DNA of 19,186 bases from VBDM01 sp041493345 (GTDB lineage Bacteria > Pseudomonadota > Gammaproteobacteria > Burkholderiales > SG8-39): contig JBGPYQ010000042.1 in NCBI GenBank assembly GCA_041493345.1, forward strand, positions 1 through 19,186, written 5' to 3'. Positions within the stretch are counted from its first letter, which is position 1; each line of letters starts with the position of its first letter. The translations under genes and the position numbers were made by a program. This document shows, one piece after another, positions 7,474 through 14,529 of the stretch. The notes under the pieces are model-generated. The model was not told the DNA's origin, did not search any database, and saw nothing but the letters and a program-made list of their open reading frames with translations.

Positions 7474-7532
7474 CGTCGAGACACACCCGGGCAGGAATTT
7501 ACCGGAGTTCGCGCCGCCTGAGGGCACCGCCG

Positions 7533-8321
7533 CTATTTTTGTCGGCGCTTTTGTACGGACGGCTTCGGTTCCCGCGCCGCGGGACGATCCAGCGCCGCCA
7601 ACAGCGAACCCAGCTCCTTGGCCTCGAGCTCGCGCCACTGCCCGCGCTTGAGGCTCGAGGGCAGACGGAACGGCCCGAAGCGCACGCGCATGAGCCTGCT
7701 CACCATCAGCCCGACCGTATCGAAAATGCGCCGCACCTCGCGATTGCGCCCTTCGCGCAGCACCACCTGGTACCAACGGTTCGCTCCGGCGCCGCCGCCC
7801 GATGAAATATCGTCGAACTTCGCCGGTCCGTCGTCGAGCATGACGCCGTGCGTGAGCCGTTGCATCTGCTCGCGCGAAAGCTCGCCCCGGACCCGCACCG
7901 CGTACTCGCGCTCGATTTCATTGCGCGGATGCATGAGGCGGTTTGCGAGCTCGCCCGAATCGGTGAACAGCAGCAGCCCGCCGGTGTTGAAGTCGAGCCT
8001 GCCGATCGCGATCCAGTGGCCGCCACGCATGCGCGGCAGCCTCGCGAAGACGGTGGGCCGGCCTTGCGGATCGCTCGCCGTCACCAGCTCGCCGACGGGC
8101 TTGTGATAGATCAGCACGCGCGGCTCGCGCTCACCGAAGCGCAGCGCAATCGGCCGGCCGTCGAGGACGACGCGATCCCGCGGCCCCACGCGCTGCCCGA
8201 CGGCGGCGCGCATGCCGTTGACGGTGAGCCGGCCCGCCGCGATCACGGCCTCCATGTCGCGGCGAGAGCCCAGTCCCGAGCGCGCCAGGACCTTGTGCAG
8301 CTTTTCCGGCCGCAGCGTCAC
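7533..8321 (-). CDS. rluB: Ribosomal large-subunit pseudouridine synthase B
   Basis: RluB converts U2605 (E. coli numbering) of 23S rRNA to pseudouridine. An N-terminal S4 RNA-binding domain (about residues 4-50, LHKVLARSGLGSRRDME) is followed by the RsuA/RluB catalytic domain with GRLDFNTGGLLLFT at about 107-120; Asp110 is the catalytic aspartate. The EGRNREVRRIF block near the C-terminus is also characteristic of the subfamily. I chose the GTG at 8321, 16 bases after the scpB stop, because LRPEKLHKVLA is where homologues begin; the frame stays open to 8441, adding 40 Arg/Ser/Pro-rich residues that overlap scpB and are probably out-of-frame reading. No convincing Shine-Dalgarno supports either start. 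RsuA is the main alternative, but the genomic place after scpB favours RluB. Confidence 0.92.
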   Translation of the reverse strand: MTLRPEKLHKVLARSGLGSRRDMEAVIAAGRLTVNGMRAAVGQRVGPRDRVVLDGRPIALRFGEREPRVLIYHKPVGELVTASDPQGRPTVFARLPRMRGGHWIAIGRLDFNTGGLLLFTDSGELANRLMHPRNEIEREYAVRVRGELSREQMQRLTHGVMLDDGPAKFDDISSGGGAGANRWYQVVLREGRNREVRRIFDTVGLMVSRLMRVRFGPFRLPSSLKRGQWRELEAKELGSLLAALDRPAAREPKPSVQKRRQK

Positions 8322-8337
8322 CGGCCGCGGACTGCGG

Positions 8338-8934
8338 CTACGCGGGGTTCGACTCGGCCGCGGCGACCTGATCGGGCGCCGCGGGCGGGATGGACGTGTG
8401 CTCAAGCGATTTGACGATCTCATCCAGCGGCGGCAGCTCATGCAGAGACAGCAGGCCGACGTCGTCCAGAAACGTTTTGGTGGTCGCGTACAGCGCGGGG
8501 CGCCCGGGGACTTCCTTGTGGCCGACCACGTCGATCCACCCGCGATCCTCCAGCCGCTTGATCACTTCGGTCGAGACCGTGACGCCGCGGATGTCCTCGA
8601 TGTCGCCACGGGTGACAGGCTGCCTGTAGGCGATGATGGCGAGCGTCTCCAGCACCGCGCGCGAATAACGCGGCGGTTTCTCGGGATTGATGCGCTCCAG
8701 GTATTTGTGCAACGTCGCGCGAGTCTGGAAGCGCCAGCCGCTTGCGGTGCTTACCAGCTCCACGCCGCGGTCCTTCCAGGCTTCGCGCAATTCCTCGAGC
8801 AGGCGCCGGATCGTGTCGGCGCCGATCTCCTCGTCGAACATTTTCCGCAATTCGACGATCGGAATCGGCTGCTGCGCCGCCAGCAGCGCCGCCTCGAGCA
8901 CGATCCTCACTTCACTCGGTCTGAGCATGGGCAA
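8338..8934 (-). CDS. scpB: Segregation and condensation protein B
   Basis: ScpB is a kleisin-associated winged-helix protein that forms the SMC-ScpAB condensin for chromosome segregation. The 198-residue product has the two winged-helix halves; characteristic text is LEAALLAAQQPIP near the N-terminus, RATLHKYLER, the highly conserved LETLAIIAYRQPVTRGDIE and IRGV in the middle, and GRPALYATTKTFLD towards the end. The last about 20 residues are an Ala/Pro-rich tail. Its ATG at 8934 lies inside scpA, a 23-base overlap, consistent with translational coupling; a second ATG at 8928 is nearly equivalent. No smc gene is in the window. Confidence 0.94.
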   Translation of the reverse strand: MPMLRPSEVRIVLEAALLAAQQPIPIVELRKMFDEEIGADTIRRLLEELREAWKDRGVELVSTASGWRFQTRATLHKYLERINPEKPPRYSRAVLETLAIIAYRQPVTRGDIEDIRGVTVSTEVIKRLEDRGWIDVVGHKEVPGRPALYATTKTFLDDVGLLSLHELPPLDEIVKSLEHTSIPPAAPDQVAAAESNPA

Positions 8935-9733
8935 GCTTCACGTAGATGGGCGCGTACGGCTCGGACTGCGTAATCTCGATCACGCTTTCCCTCACCAGCT
9001 CCAGGACCGCGAGAAAGCTGACGACCAGCACCGGCAAGCCGCGCGCCGCGTCGAACAGCTCCGTGAACTCGGCGAATCCGCCGGCCTGGAGCCGCCGCAG
9101 GATCAGGCTCATGTGCTCGCGCACCGACAGCTCCTCGCGCGAGACGCGATGGTGCTGCGTCATCTTCGCGCGCACGAGGAGCATCCTCCAGGCTTCCTGC
9201 AGGTCCACGACGTTCACCTGCGGCAGGCGCTGGGCGAGCGTCTGCTCGACCCACACCTCCACCGGAAGAAAATCCCGGCCGAGTTGCGGCAGGGCGTCGA
9301 GCTTGTGCGCCGCGAGCTTCATTTTTTCGTATTCGATGAGGCGGCGAACCAGCTCGGCGCGCGGGTCTTCCTCTTCCGCGCCCGGCATCGCCGGACGCGG
9401 CAGCAGCATCCGCGACTTGATCTCGATCAGAATTGCCGCCATCACCAGGTACTCCGCCGCGAGCTCGAGATTCTTGTGCCGCATCACCTCGACGTACTCG
9501 ACGTACTGCTCGGTGAGCAGCGCCATCGGGATATCGAGGATATCGAGGTTGGCCTTGCGGATGAGGTACAAAAGAAGATCGAGCGGCCCCTCGAAGGTCT
9601 CGAAAAAGACCTCGAGCGCATCGGGCGGAATGTAGAGGTCCTGCGGCAGTTCGGTGAAAGGCTCGCCGCGCACCTTTGCATTGAGCGCCGAAGCGGCGGG
9701 TGTCGAAATTGAAAGCTGTACCGGCTCGGACAT
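8912..9733 (-). CDS. scpA: Segregation and condensation protein A (kleisin)
   Basis: ScpA is the kleisin subunit that bridges the SMC heads and binds ScpB dimers. The 273-residue product shows the family hallmark FEGPLDLLLYLIRKANLDI at about residues 47-65, then YVEYVEVMRHKNLELAAEYLVMAA split around residue 90, and a charged helical middle part; the C-terminal winged-helix region (LPVLVVSFLAVLELVRE) contacts SMC. The ATG at 9733 has AGGA 7 bases in front. The first about 35 residues are an extension seen in many betaproteobacteria. It precedes scpB with overlap and follows trpS after a 90-base gap that may contain a promoter, though I could not place a good -10 there. Confidence 0.93.
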   Translation of the reverse strand: MSEPVQLSISTPAASALNAKVRGEPFTELPQDLYIPPDALEVFFETFEGPLDLLLYLIRKANLDILDIPMALLTEQYVEYVEVMRHKNLELAAEYLVMAAILIEIKSRMLLPRPAMPGAEEEDPRAELVRRLIEYEKMKLAAHKLDALPQLGRDFLPVEVWVEQTLAQRLPQVNVVDLQEAWRMLLVRAKMTQHHRVSREELSVREHMSLILRRLQAGGFAEFTELFDAARGLPVLVVSFLAVLELVRESVIEITQSEPYAPIYVKLAHAQTE

Positions 9734-9823
9734 AAAAAATTCCTACACCGCAGAGTCCCCAAAGCACACGGAGAACGCTTCTTCAAAAGACATGTTTTCG
9801 CATCCTGTGTCCGGTTCAAGGTT

Positions 9824-11026
9824 TTAACTGTATGCAAGCCCCATGGCCTCGCGCACCTCGCGCATGGTCTCCCGCGCGAGCTTGTGCGCCTTCTCGCAGC
9901 CCTCGGCGACGATGTTCTTCACCAGCGTCGGGTCGTCGAGGTATTTCTGCGCGCGTTCCTTCATTGGCGCCTGCTCGGCGAGCACCGCATCGATCACCGG
10001 CTGCTTGCACTCCAGGCAGCCGATCCCGGCCGAGCGGCAGCCCTGGTTCGCCCACTCGCGCGTCTGCTCGCTGCTGTAGACGAGATGGAACTGCCACACG
10101 GGGCATTTGTCCGGATTGCCCTTGTCGCTGCGCTTGATGCGCGCCGGGTCGGTCTGCATGGTGCGGATCTTCTTCCTCACCGACTCGGCGTCCTCGCGCA
10201 GCGAAATCGTGTTGTTGTAGGACTTCGACATCTTCTGGCCGTCCAGCCCCGGCAATTTCGAGGCATCGGTGAGCAGCACCTCGGGCTCGACCAGGATCTT
10301 GCGCCCTCCGCCCTCGAGATAGCCGAAGAGGCGCTCGCGGTCCGCGAGCGCGAGATTCTGCCGCTCATCGAGCAGCGAGCGCGCCGCCGAAAGCGCCTCG
10401 GCGTCGCCCTTCTCCATGTATCGGGCGCGAAGCTCCATGTACAGCTTCGCCTTGCGCGCGCCCAGTTTCTTCGCCGCGGCCTTGGCCTTGTCCTCGAATC
10501 CGGGCTCGCGCCCGTACACGTGGTTGAAGCGCCGCGCCACCTCGCGCATGAACTCGATATGAGGCACCTGGTCCTCGCCCACGGGCACGAACCTGGCGCG
10601 GTAGATCAGCACGTCGGCGGCCTGAAGCAGCGGATAGCCGAGAAAGCCGTAGGTGGAGAGATCGCGGTCGGCGAGCTTTTCCTGCTGGTCCTTGTAGCTC
10701 GGCACGCGCTCCAGCCATCCCAGCGGCGTCACCATCGAGAGCAGCGTGTGCAGCTCGGCGTGCTCGGGGATGCGCGACTGGATGAAAAGCGTGGACTGCG
10801 AAGGGTCGATGCCGGCGGCGAGCCAGTCGATCACCATGTCCCAGACGTGCGCCTTGATCACCTCGGGTGTCTCGTAGTGCGTGGTGAGCGCGTGCCAGTC
10901 GGCGACGAAATAAAAGCACGGATGCTCGCTTTGCAACCTGACCCAGTTCTTGATCGCGCCGTGGAAATGGCCAATATGCAGCGCGCCCGTGGGGCGCATG
11001 CCTGAGACGACGCGTTCTTCGTACAT
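9824..11026 (-). CDS. trpS: Tryptophan--tRNA ligase
   Basis: TrpRS charges tRNA-Trp with tryptophan using ATP (class Ic synthetase). The HIGH motif is HIGH at residues 17-20 and the KMSKS motif at 265-269, both intact. Other conserved pieces are RVVSGMRPTGALH, GYPLLQAADVLIY and VGEDQVPHIE. At 400 residues it is longer than the about 330-residue enterobacterial enzyme because of an extra charged helical insertion around residues 178-240 and a Cys-containing segment (CRSAGIGCLECKQPVID) near the end; this longer form is common in betaproteobacteria. The ATG at 11026 is 9 bases downstream of the M50 protease stop with only a weak AAGAA in front, suggesting coupled expression. Confidence 0.97.
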   Translation of the reverse strand: MYEERVVSGMRPTGALHIGHFHGAIKNWVRLQSEHPCFYFVADWHALTTHYETPEVIKAHVWDMVIDWLAAGIDPSQSTLFIQSRIPEHAELHTLLSMVTPLGWLERVPSYKDQQEKLADRDLSTYGFLGYPLLQAADVLIYRARFVPVGEDQVPHIEFMREVARRFNHVYGREPGFEDKAKAAAKKLGARKAKLYMELRARYMEKGDAEALSAARSLLDERQNLALADRERLFGYLEGGGRKILVEPEVLLTDASKLPGLDGQKMSKSYNNTISLREDAESVRKKIRTMQTDPARIKRSDKGNPDKCPVWQFHLVYSSEQTREWANQGCRSAGIGCLECKQPVIDAVLAEQAPMKERAQKYLDDPTLVKNIVAEGCEKAHKLARETMREVREAMGLAYS

Positions 11027-11035
11027 GTCGCGTTC

Positions 11036-11704
11036 TTAAAGCTGGAAGATCGTTTCGATCAGCCCGATCGAGGCCTGGATCATGGGCGACATGATCACGC
11101 CGAGCACGTTCGGCGGAATGAAGATGAGCGCGAGCAGGATCGGAAACCCGAACGGCTCGAGCCGCGCGTAGGGAATCGCCAGCCGGTTCGGCAGCAGGCT
11201 CACGGCGATGCGGCCTCCGTCGAGCGGCAGGATGGGAAGCAGGTTCAGCACCATGAGCACGACGTTGACGCTGATGCCCGCCTCGGCCATCAGGCCCATG
11301 GGCAGCGAAAACCCGCCATGCGGCAGCAGCATCGCCCCTTTCAGCAATACCGCCCAGCCAAGCGCCATGACGAGGTTCGCGGCCGGACCGGCCGCCGCGA
11401 CCCACAGCATGTCGCGCTTGGGGTTGCGCAGCGCGTGGAAATTGACGGGAACGGGCTTCGCCCAGCCGAACAGGATTCCGCCGCCGCCAAAGAGCTTGCT
11501 CGTCATCAGGATCAGGAGCGGAACGATAAGCGTCCCGACCAGGTCGATGTGGCGCAACGGATTGAGGCTGACGCGCCCCAGCATCCAGGCCGACTTGTCG
11601 CCGAAGTACTTCGCGACGTAGCCGTGCGCGGCCTCGTGCAAGGTGATCGCGAAGATGACCGGCAACGCATAGATCGCGATCGTCTGGACGAGATTGAATT
11701 CCAT
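11036..11704 (-). CDS. Site-2 protease family membrane metalloprotease (peptidase M50)
   Basis: An intramembrane zinc metalloprotease of the compact M50 type, about 222 residues with roughly five hydrophobic segments (about 7-25, 55-72, 100-125, 140-160, 188-215). The zinc motif HEAAH lies at 23-27 within the first segment and the third ligand in LPLDGGRI (Asp162). NPLRHIDLVGTLIVPL is typical of this group, which lacks the PDZ domain of RseP. Its substrate is unknown; related proteins cleave membrane-anchored anti-sigma factors, but nothing here points to one. The frame is open upstream to 11767, but the ATG at 11704 gives the normal N-terminus, so I chose it. The M50-trpS-scpA order is common in betaproteobacteria. 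Confidence 0.92.
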   Translation of the reverse strand: MEFNLVQTIAIYALPVIFAITLHEAAHGYVAKYFGDKSAWMLGRVSLNPLRHIDLVGTLIVPLLILMTSKLFGGGGILFGWAKPVPVNFHALRNPKRDMLWVAAAGPAANLVMALGWAVLLKGAMLLPHGGFSLPMGLMAEAGISVNVVLMVLNLLPILPLDGGRIAVSLLPNRLAIPYARLEPFGFPILLALIFIPPNVLGVIMSPMIQASIGLIETIFQL

Positions 11705-11760
11705 TGCCGGCCCGGTTAAACACGCTATTTTATCAGAGCCGCGCCGCGGCCCCGATGGCG

Positions 11761-12588
11761 CTACCAATCGTGCCAGACGGTTTTCAGATCCTCGGACAAT
11801 TGCGGCAGCTCGCCGGGATTGACCTTGCTCTCGCCGGGCCCGTGGAAATCCGAGCCGCGCGAGGACAGCAGCCCGAACTCGCGCGCGAGCCGCCCGTACT
11901 CGCGGTACTGCCCCGGCGCGTGGCTGCCGGTCACGACCTCGATGCCGGCGCCACCGCAGTCCTTGAACTCGGCGAGGAGAGCGCGCATCTCCTGCGCCGA
12001 GAGCTTGTAGCGGCCCGGATGCGCGACCACCGCGACGCCACCGCTCGCGCGGATCCAGTTCACCGCGTCGCCGAGCATCGCCCAGTCGTGCGGCACGTAG
12101 CCCGGCTTGCCCATGACGAGATAGCGCTGGAACACGGTCCTCACGTCCGGCGCGCGGCCCGTGTCCACCAGGAAGCGCGCGAAGTGAGTGCGGCTGATGA
12201 TGTCAGGGTTCCCTACATGGGCCATGGCGCCGGCGAGACTGTCGTGGATTCCGGCCTCATCCAGCGCCTCGCTGATCTTATTGGCGCGCCGCGTGCGGCT
12301 TGCGCGCACCGTTTCGAGTCCCGCGCCCAGTTCGGCATTGCCCGGATCGATCTGCAGGCCGACGATGTGAATCGTGATTCCGCTCCAGCTCACCGAAATC
12401 TCGACGCCGTCCACGAAGCGAAGCCCGCGCGCCTGGGCCGCGGAGCGCGCCTCCGCGAGCCCGGCGACATTGTCGTGATCGGTGAGCGCGAGCACCGTCA
12501 CGCCCTTGTCGGCGGCGCGCGAGACGAGATCGGAGGGTTTCAGCAGACCGTCGGAAGCGGTCGAATGGCAGTGAAGATCGACGTTCAT
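11761..12588 (-). CDS. PHP-domain phosphoesterase (YciV/RNase AM-like 3',5'-nucleotide bisphosphate phosphatase)
   Basis: A PHP superfamily metal-dependent phosphoesterase of 275 residues. The metal-binding motifs are visible in order: DLHCHST (His6, His8), ALTDHDN (about 35-40), DGVEIS, VAHPGRY and SDFHG near the C-terminus. Characterised members of this subgroup hydrolyse 3',5'-nucleotide bisphosphates and, in E. coli, act as a 5'-3' exoribonuclease that trims rRNA 5' ends (RnmA/YciV). By family resemblance this enzyme probably does the same; that assignment is inference. The ATG at 12588 is 23 bases after the stop of the hydrolase gene and the family begins exactly at MNVDLH. The gene commonly neighbours the M50 protease and trpS in betaproteobacteria. 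Confidence 0.88.
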   Translation of the reverse strand: MNVDLHCHSTASDGLLKPSDLVSRAADKGVTVLALTDHDNVAGLAEARSAAQARGLRFVDGVEISVSWSGITIHIVGLQIDPGNAELGAGLETVRASRTRRANKISEALDEAGIHDSLAGAMAHVGNPDIISRTHFARFLVDTGRAPDVRTVFQRYLVMGKPGYVPHDWAMLGDAVNWIRASGGVAVVAHPGRYKLSAQEMRALLAEFKDCGGAGIEVVTGSHAPGQYREYGRLAREFGLLSSRGSDFHGPGESKVNPGELPQLSEDLKTVWHDW

Positions 12589-12611
12589 CGCCGCCGCATT
12601 TTAGCACGCGG

Positions 12612-13481
12612 CTAGGCGAGAAATTCCTCTATGACTTCCGCCAGCCGCTCGGGCTGGTCGTGATGCAGCATGTGGCCGGCGCCCGCGATGACGCGCTCGG
12701 TCAGGTGTTTGAAGCAGGCCTTGCGCGCGGCGAGAATCCCGGGCGAGATCTTCATCCGCTGCGGAAGATCCGTCTCCGCGCCCGAGACCCACAGCACCGG
12801 CGCCGCGACCTTGCGCCAGCAGGCTTCCGCTTCCTCCGACCGGTAGAGTACGGCATTGACGAGTTTGTGCGCGGGATCACTCGCGAGCTCCACGCGGCCG
12901 TCGGGCTTGCCTTTGCCCCAGTGACGCGCGAGAAACAGCGCCCTGTCGCGCGGCAGGCGCGGATTCTTGCCGCACAACCGGTCGGCGAGCGCTTCGAACG
13001 ATTCGTAGTCGCGAAATGAAGGCGCATCGTCCGCCAATTCCGCCAGCCACTTGGCGTAGCGCCCGGGCGCCTGATCGGCGGTCGCTCCGTTCAATCCGAA
13101 GCCTTCGAGATTGACGAAGCGCGCCACGCGCTCAGGCCGCACGCCCGCGTAAATCGCGGCGACGTTGCCGCCCATGCTGTGGCCGATCAGCGTCGCCGGG
13201 GAACCGGGCTGGAAATGCGCGAGCAGCCGGTCGAGGTCGGCGAGGTAATCCGGATACCAGTAGCTGTCGCCCTTCGTCCAATCGGTGAGGCCGAAGCCGC
13301 GCCAGTCGGGAGCGACCACGCGCCAGTCGCGGCGCAGCTCATCCACCAGGAACTGGAACGAGGCCGACACGTCCATCCAGCCGTGCAGCATGAACAGCAT
13401 CGGCGCGCGCGCCTCGCCCCAGCAGCGGCAGTGATAGCGCAGGCCGCGCACGGGGACGAACAGGGATTCGCTGGGTTTCAT
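12612..13481 (-). CDS. Alpha/beta-fold hydrolase
   Basis: A 289-residue alpha/beta hydrolase. The oxyanion-hole motif HGW is at 33-35, the nucleophile elbow GHSMGG at 100-105 (Ser102), a candidate acid at Asp238 in GAETD, and the catalytic His270 in GAGHMLHHDQP. A lid region of about 60 residues (130-210) separates the two halves. No signal peptide is seen, so it is probably cytoplasmic. The substrate cannot be deduced; esterase, lipase or C-C hydrolase roles are all possible. The frame is open to 13751, but that extension is antisense to the carbonic anhydrase gene; the ATG at 13481 gives the normal start. It is the first gene of the minus-strand block and faces the carbonic anhydrase gene across a 72-base divergent promoter region. 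Confidence 0.9.
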   Translation of the reverse strand: MKPSESLFVPVRGLRYHCRCWGEARAPMLFMLHGWMDVSASFQFLVDELRRDWRVVAPDWRGFGLTDWTKGDSYWYPDYLADLDRLLAHFQPGSPATLIGHSMGGNVAAIYAGVRPERVARFVNLEGFGLNGATADQAPGRYAKWLAELADDAPSFRDYESFEALADRLCGKNPRLPRDRALFLARHWGKGKPDGRVELASDPAHKLVNAVLYRSEEAEACWRKVAAPVLWVSGAETDLPQRMKISPGILAARKACFKHLTERVIAGAGHMLHHDQPERLAEVIEEFLA

Positions 13482-13505
13482 TCGACGCTCATCTGGAAGC
13501 GCGTG

Positions 13506-13541
13506 ATGATAGCAGGCGTGGCTGCGGGCATCTGCTATGAT
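13506..13541. promoter_or_regulatory. Divergent promoter region with symmetric -10-like elements
   Basis: In the 72-base gap between the divergent hydrolase and carbonic anhydrase genes, TATGAT (13536-13541, plus) and TATCAT (13511-13506, minus) are -10-like hexamers facing outward. They sit inside a 7-base inverted repeat, ATAGCAG (13509-13515) and CTGCTAT (13532-13538), separated by 16 bases. No good -35 is visible for either side, so activity may need an activator or be weak. Confidence 0.4.
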
Positions 13542-13553
13542 TTCGGCGCAACC

Positions 13554-14086
13554 ATGTCGGTCTTCTCCCCCGGCGAGCGCAAAGTCGTATTCCACGGCGA
13601 GGAGTGGTTCATCGCGCACAACGCCACCGTCATCGGCACGGTGGTCATGCACAACCAGTCGAACGTCTGGTTCAACTCCGTAATCCGCGGCGACAACGAG
13701 ATCATCACCATCGGCGAGCGCACCAACATCCAGGACGCCTCGATCCTGCACGCCGACCCCGGCATCCCGCTCACTCTGGGGAAAAAAATGTCTCCGTCGG
13801 ACACTAGGCGATGCTGCACGGCTGCGTGATCGGCGACGGCACGCTGGTCGGCATCGGCGCGATCGTCATGAACCACGTCGTTGTGGGGAGCGGCAGCCTC
13901 ATCGGCGCGGGCACGCTCATTCCCGAAGGCAAGATCTATCCCGACGGCGTACTCGTCCTCGGCTCCCCCGGCAAAGTCGTGCGCGAGCTGAAGCCGGAGG
14001 AAAAAGAAGGGCTGCTGGAGAACGCCGAAACCTACGTCCGGCGCTCGAAGATCTACCGCGAGAAGCTGAAGCCACAGGAGCGGTAG
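13554..14086 (+). pseudogene. Gamma-class carbonic anhydrase family protein, broken by a frameshift and an in-frame TAG
   Basis: The product is a left-handed beta-helix hexapeptide-repeat protein of the gamma-carbonic anhydrase (YrdA/PaaY-like) family, about 178 residues when repaired. The first part, from ATG 13554, contains NVWFNSVIRGD and NIQDASILHAD with one zinc-type His (His66). Around 13782-13788 a run of seven A shifts the frame; the true frame resumes as VSVGH, then meets TAG at 13805-13807 where the family has Gln or Met, then continues AMLHGCVIGDG to the TAG stop at 14084. The remaining metal-ligand histidines (GH and MLHG) lie right at and after the lesions. The rest of both halves is well conserved, so the damage is either very recent or a sequence error. 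The second half could start at ATG 13811 but would make only half a beta-helix. Confidence 0.88.
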
Positions 14087-14157
14087 CTTTTCCACAAATC
14101 ATATCGGTGCGGAAGGCTGATCCCAAAGAGCGAAGAAATTATGAAAAAAGTATATGA
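14087..14157 (+). pseudogene. brnT: C-terminal remnant of a BrnT-family toxin
   Basis: In the frame ending with TGA at 14155-14157 the sequence reads IISVRKADPKERRNYEKSI. This matches the end of BrnT toxins (pattern IISxRKAxxxERxxYE), ribonucleases of the RelE-like fold that are encoded directly upstream of brnA. The reading extends back only to about the carbonic anhydrase stop at 14086, so roughly the first three quarters of a normal about 90-residue toxin, including the catalytic part, are missing. The remnant overlaps the brnA start by 17 bases, as in intact brnTA operons, which supports the identification. Assignment rests on motif resemblance only. Confidence 0.65.
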
Positions 14158-14392
14158 CTTCTCCAAAGGCAAGCGTGGCGCGGTGATTCCCATCACCGGG
14201 AAAACACGCATTACCATTTATATCGATGACGCGACTCTCAAGCGCTTCAAAGCCGAGTCCAAAAAGTCCGGCAAGGGCTATCAAACCTTGATCAACGACG
14301 CCCTCCGAGCCCACCTTGGGTTGGTGGATCGTCCTGTAACTCGGGAGCTCGTGCGCAAGATTGTGCGCGAAGAGCTCGCGGCACACGATTGA
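14141..14392 (+). CDS. brnA: BrnA-type antitoxin
   Basis: An 83-residue protein with the BrnA pattern: MKKVYDFSKGKRGAV at the N-terminus, then TRITIYIDDATLKRF (the beta-strand and first helix of a ribbon-helix-helix DNA-binding domain) and GYQTLINDALRAHL. BrnA neutralises BrnT and represses the brnTA promoter. It appears intact, but its partner toxin is reduced to a short tail upstream, so it is an orphan antitoxin. The start ATG lies inside the brnT remnant; a weak GCGAAG is in front. Base composition is more A-rich than the flanking housekeeping genes, consistent with acquisition by transfer. Its stop TGA overlaps the start of the next fragment. Confidence 0.85.
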   Translation: MKKVYDFSKGKRGAVIPITGKTRITIYIDDATLKRFKAESKKSGKGYQTLINDALRAHLGLVDRPVTRELVRKIVREELAAHD

Positions 14393-14529
14393 GCACTAAA
14401 CAACGATTGCGCGGTTCACTGGACGGCATCGCCGCCGTACCGGAGGCGGTCCCAATATCAGATGAGTTAAAGGCCGAGCTCGACCGCCGTCTCGCCGAGT
14501 TAAGGCCGTGGGCCAGACGATCTCGTTGA
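14389..14529 (+). pseudogene. Fragment of a putative addiction-module component (Unstab_antitox/TIGR02574-like antitoxin)
   Basis: The frame from the TTG overlapping the brnA stop (TTGA) reads RLRGSLDGIAAVPEAVPI then SDELKAELDRRLAELRP before TGA at 14527. This closely resembles the middle and second half of the small antitoxins of ParE/RelE-type pairs (typical wording DSIAAxPEAVPLxxxxKAELDRRLAxY). The N-terminal helix is shortened by several residues and the C-terminal part (normally PWEEVKARL-like) is replaced by sequence of the next gene fragment, with the change at about 14503-14512. No toxin gene follows. I consider it a non-functional remnant; the family call is by pattern memory. Confidence 0.55.

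Noticed and set aside
7380..7532. A tRNA gene ahead of rimP, as in the enterobacterial metY-rimP arrangement
   Set aside because: The 153-base gap has no cloverleaf; it contains a promoter and a terminator-like hairpin only.
8322..8441. An Arg/Ser/Pro-rich 40-residue N-terminal extension of RluB
   Set aside because: It overlaps the scpB reading frame almost entirely and has the composition expected of out-of-frame reading; the GTG at 8321 fits family starts.
12612..13751. A long 379-residue form of the alpha/beta hydrolase starting at 13751
   Set aside because: The extra 90 residues are antisense to the carbonic anhydrase gene and cross the divergent promoter region; the hydrolase family begins at the ATG at 13481.
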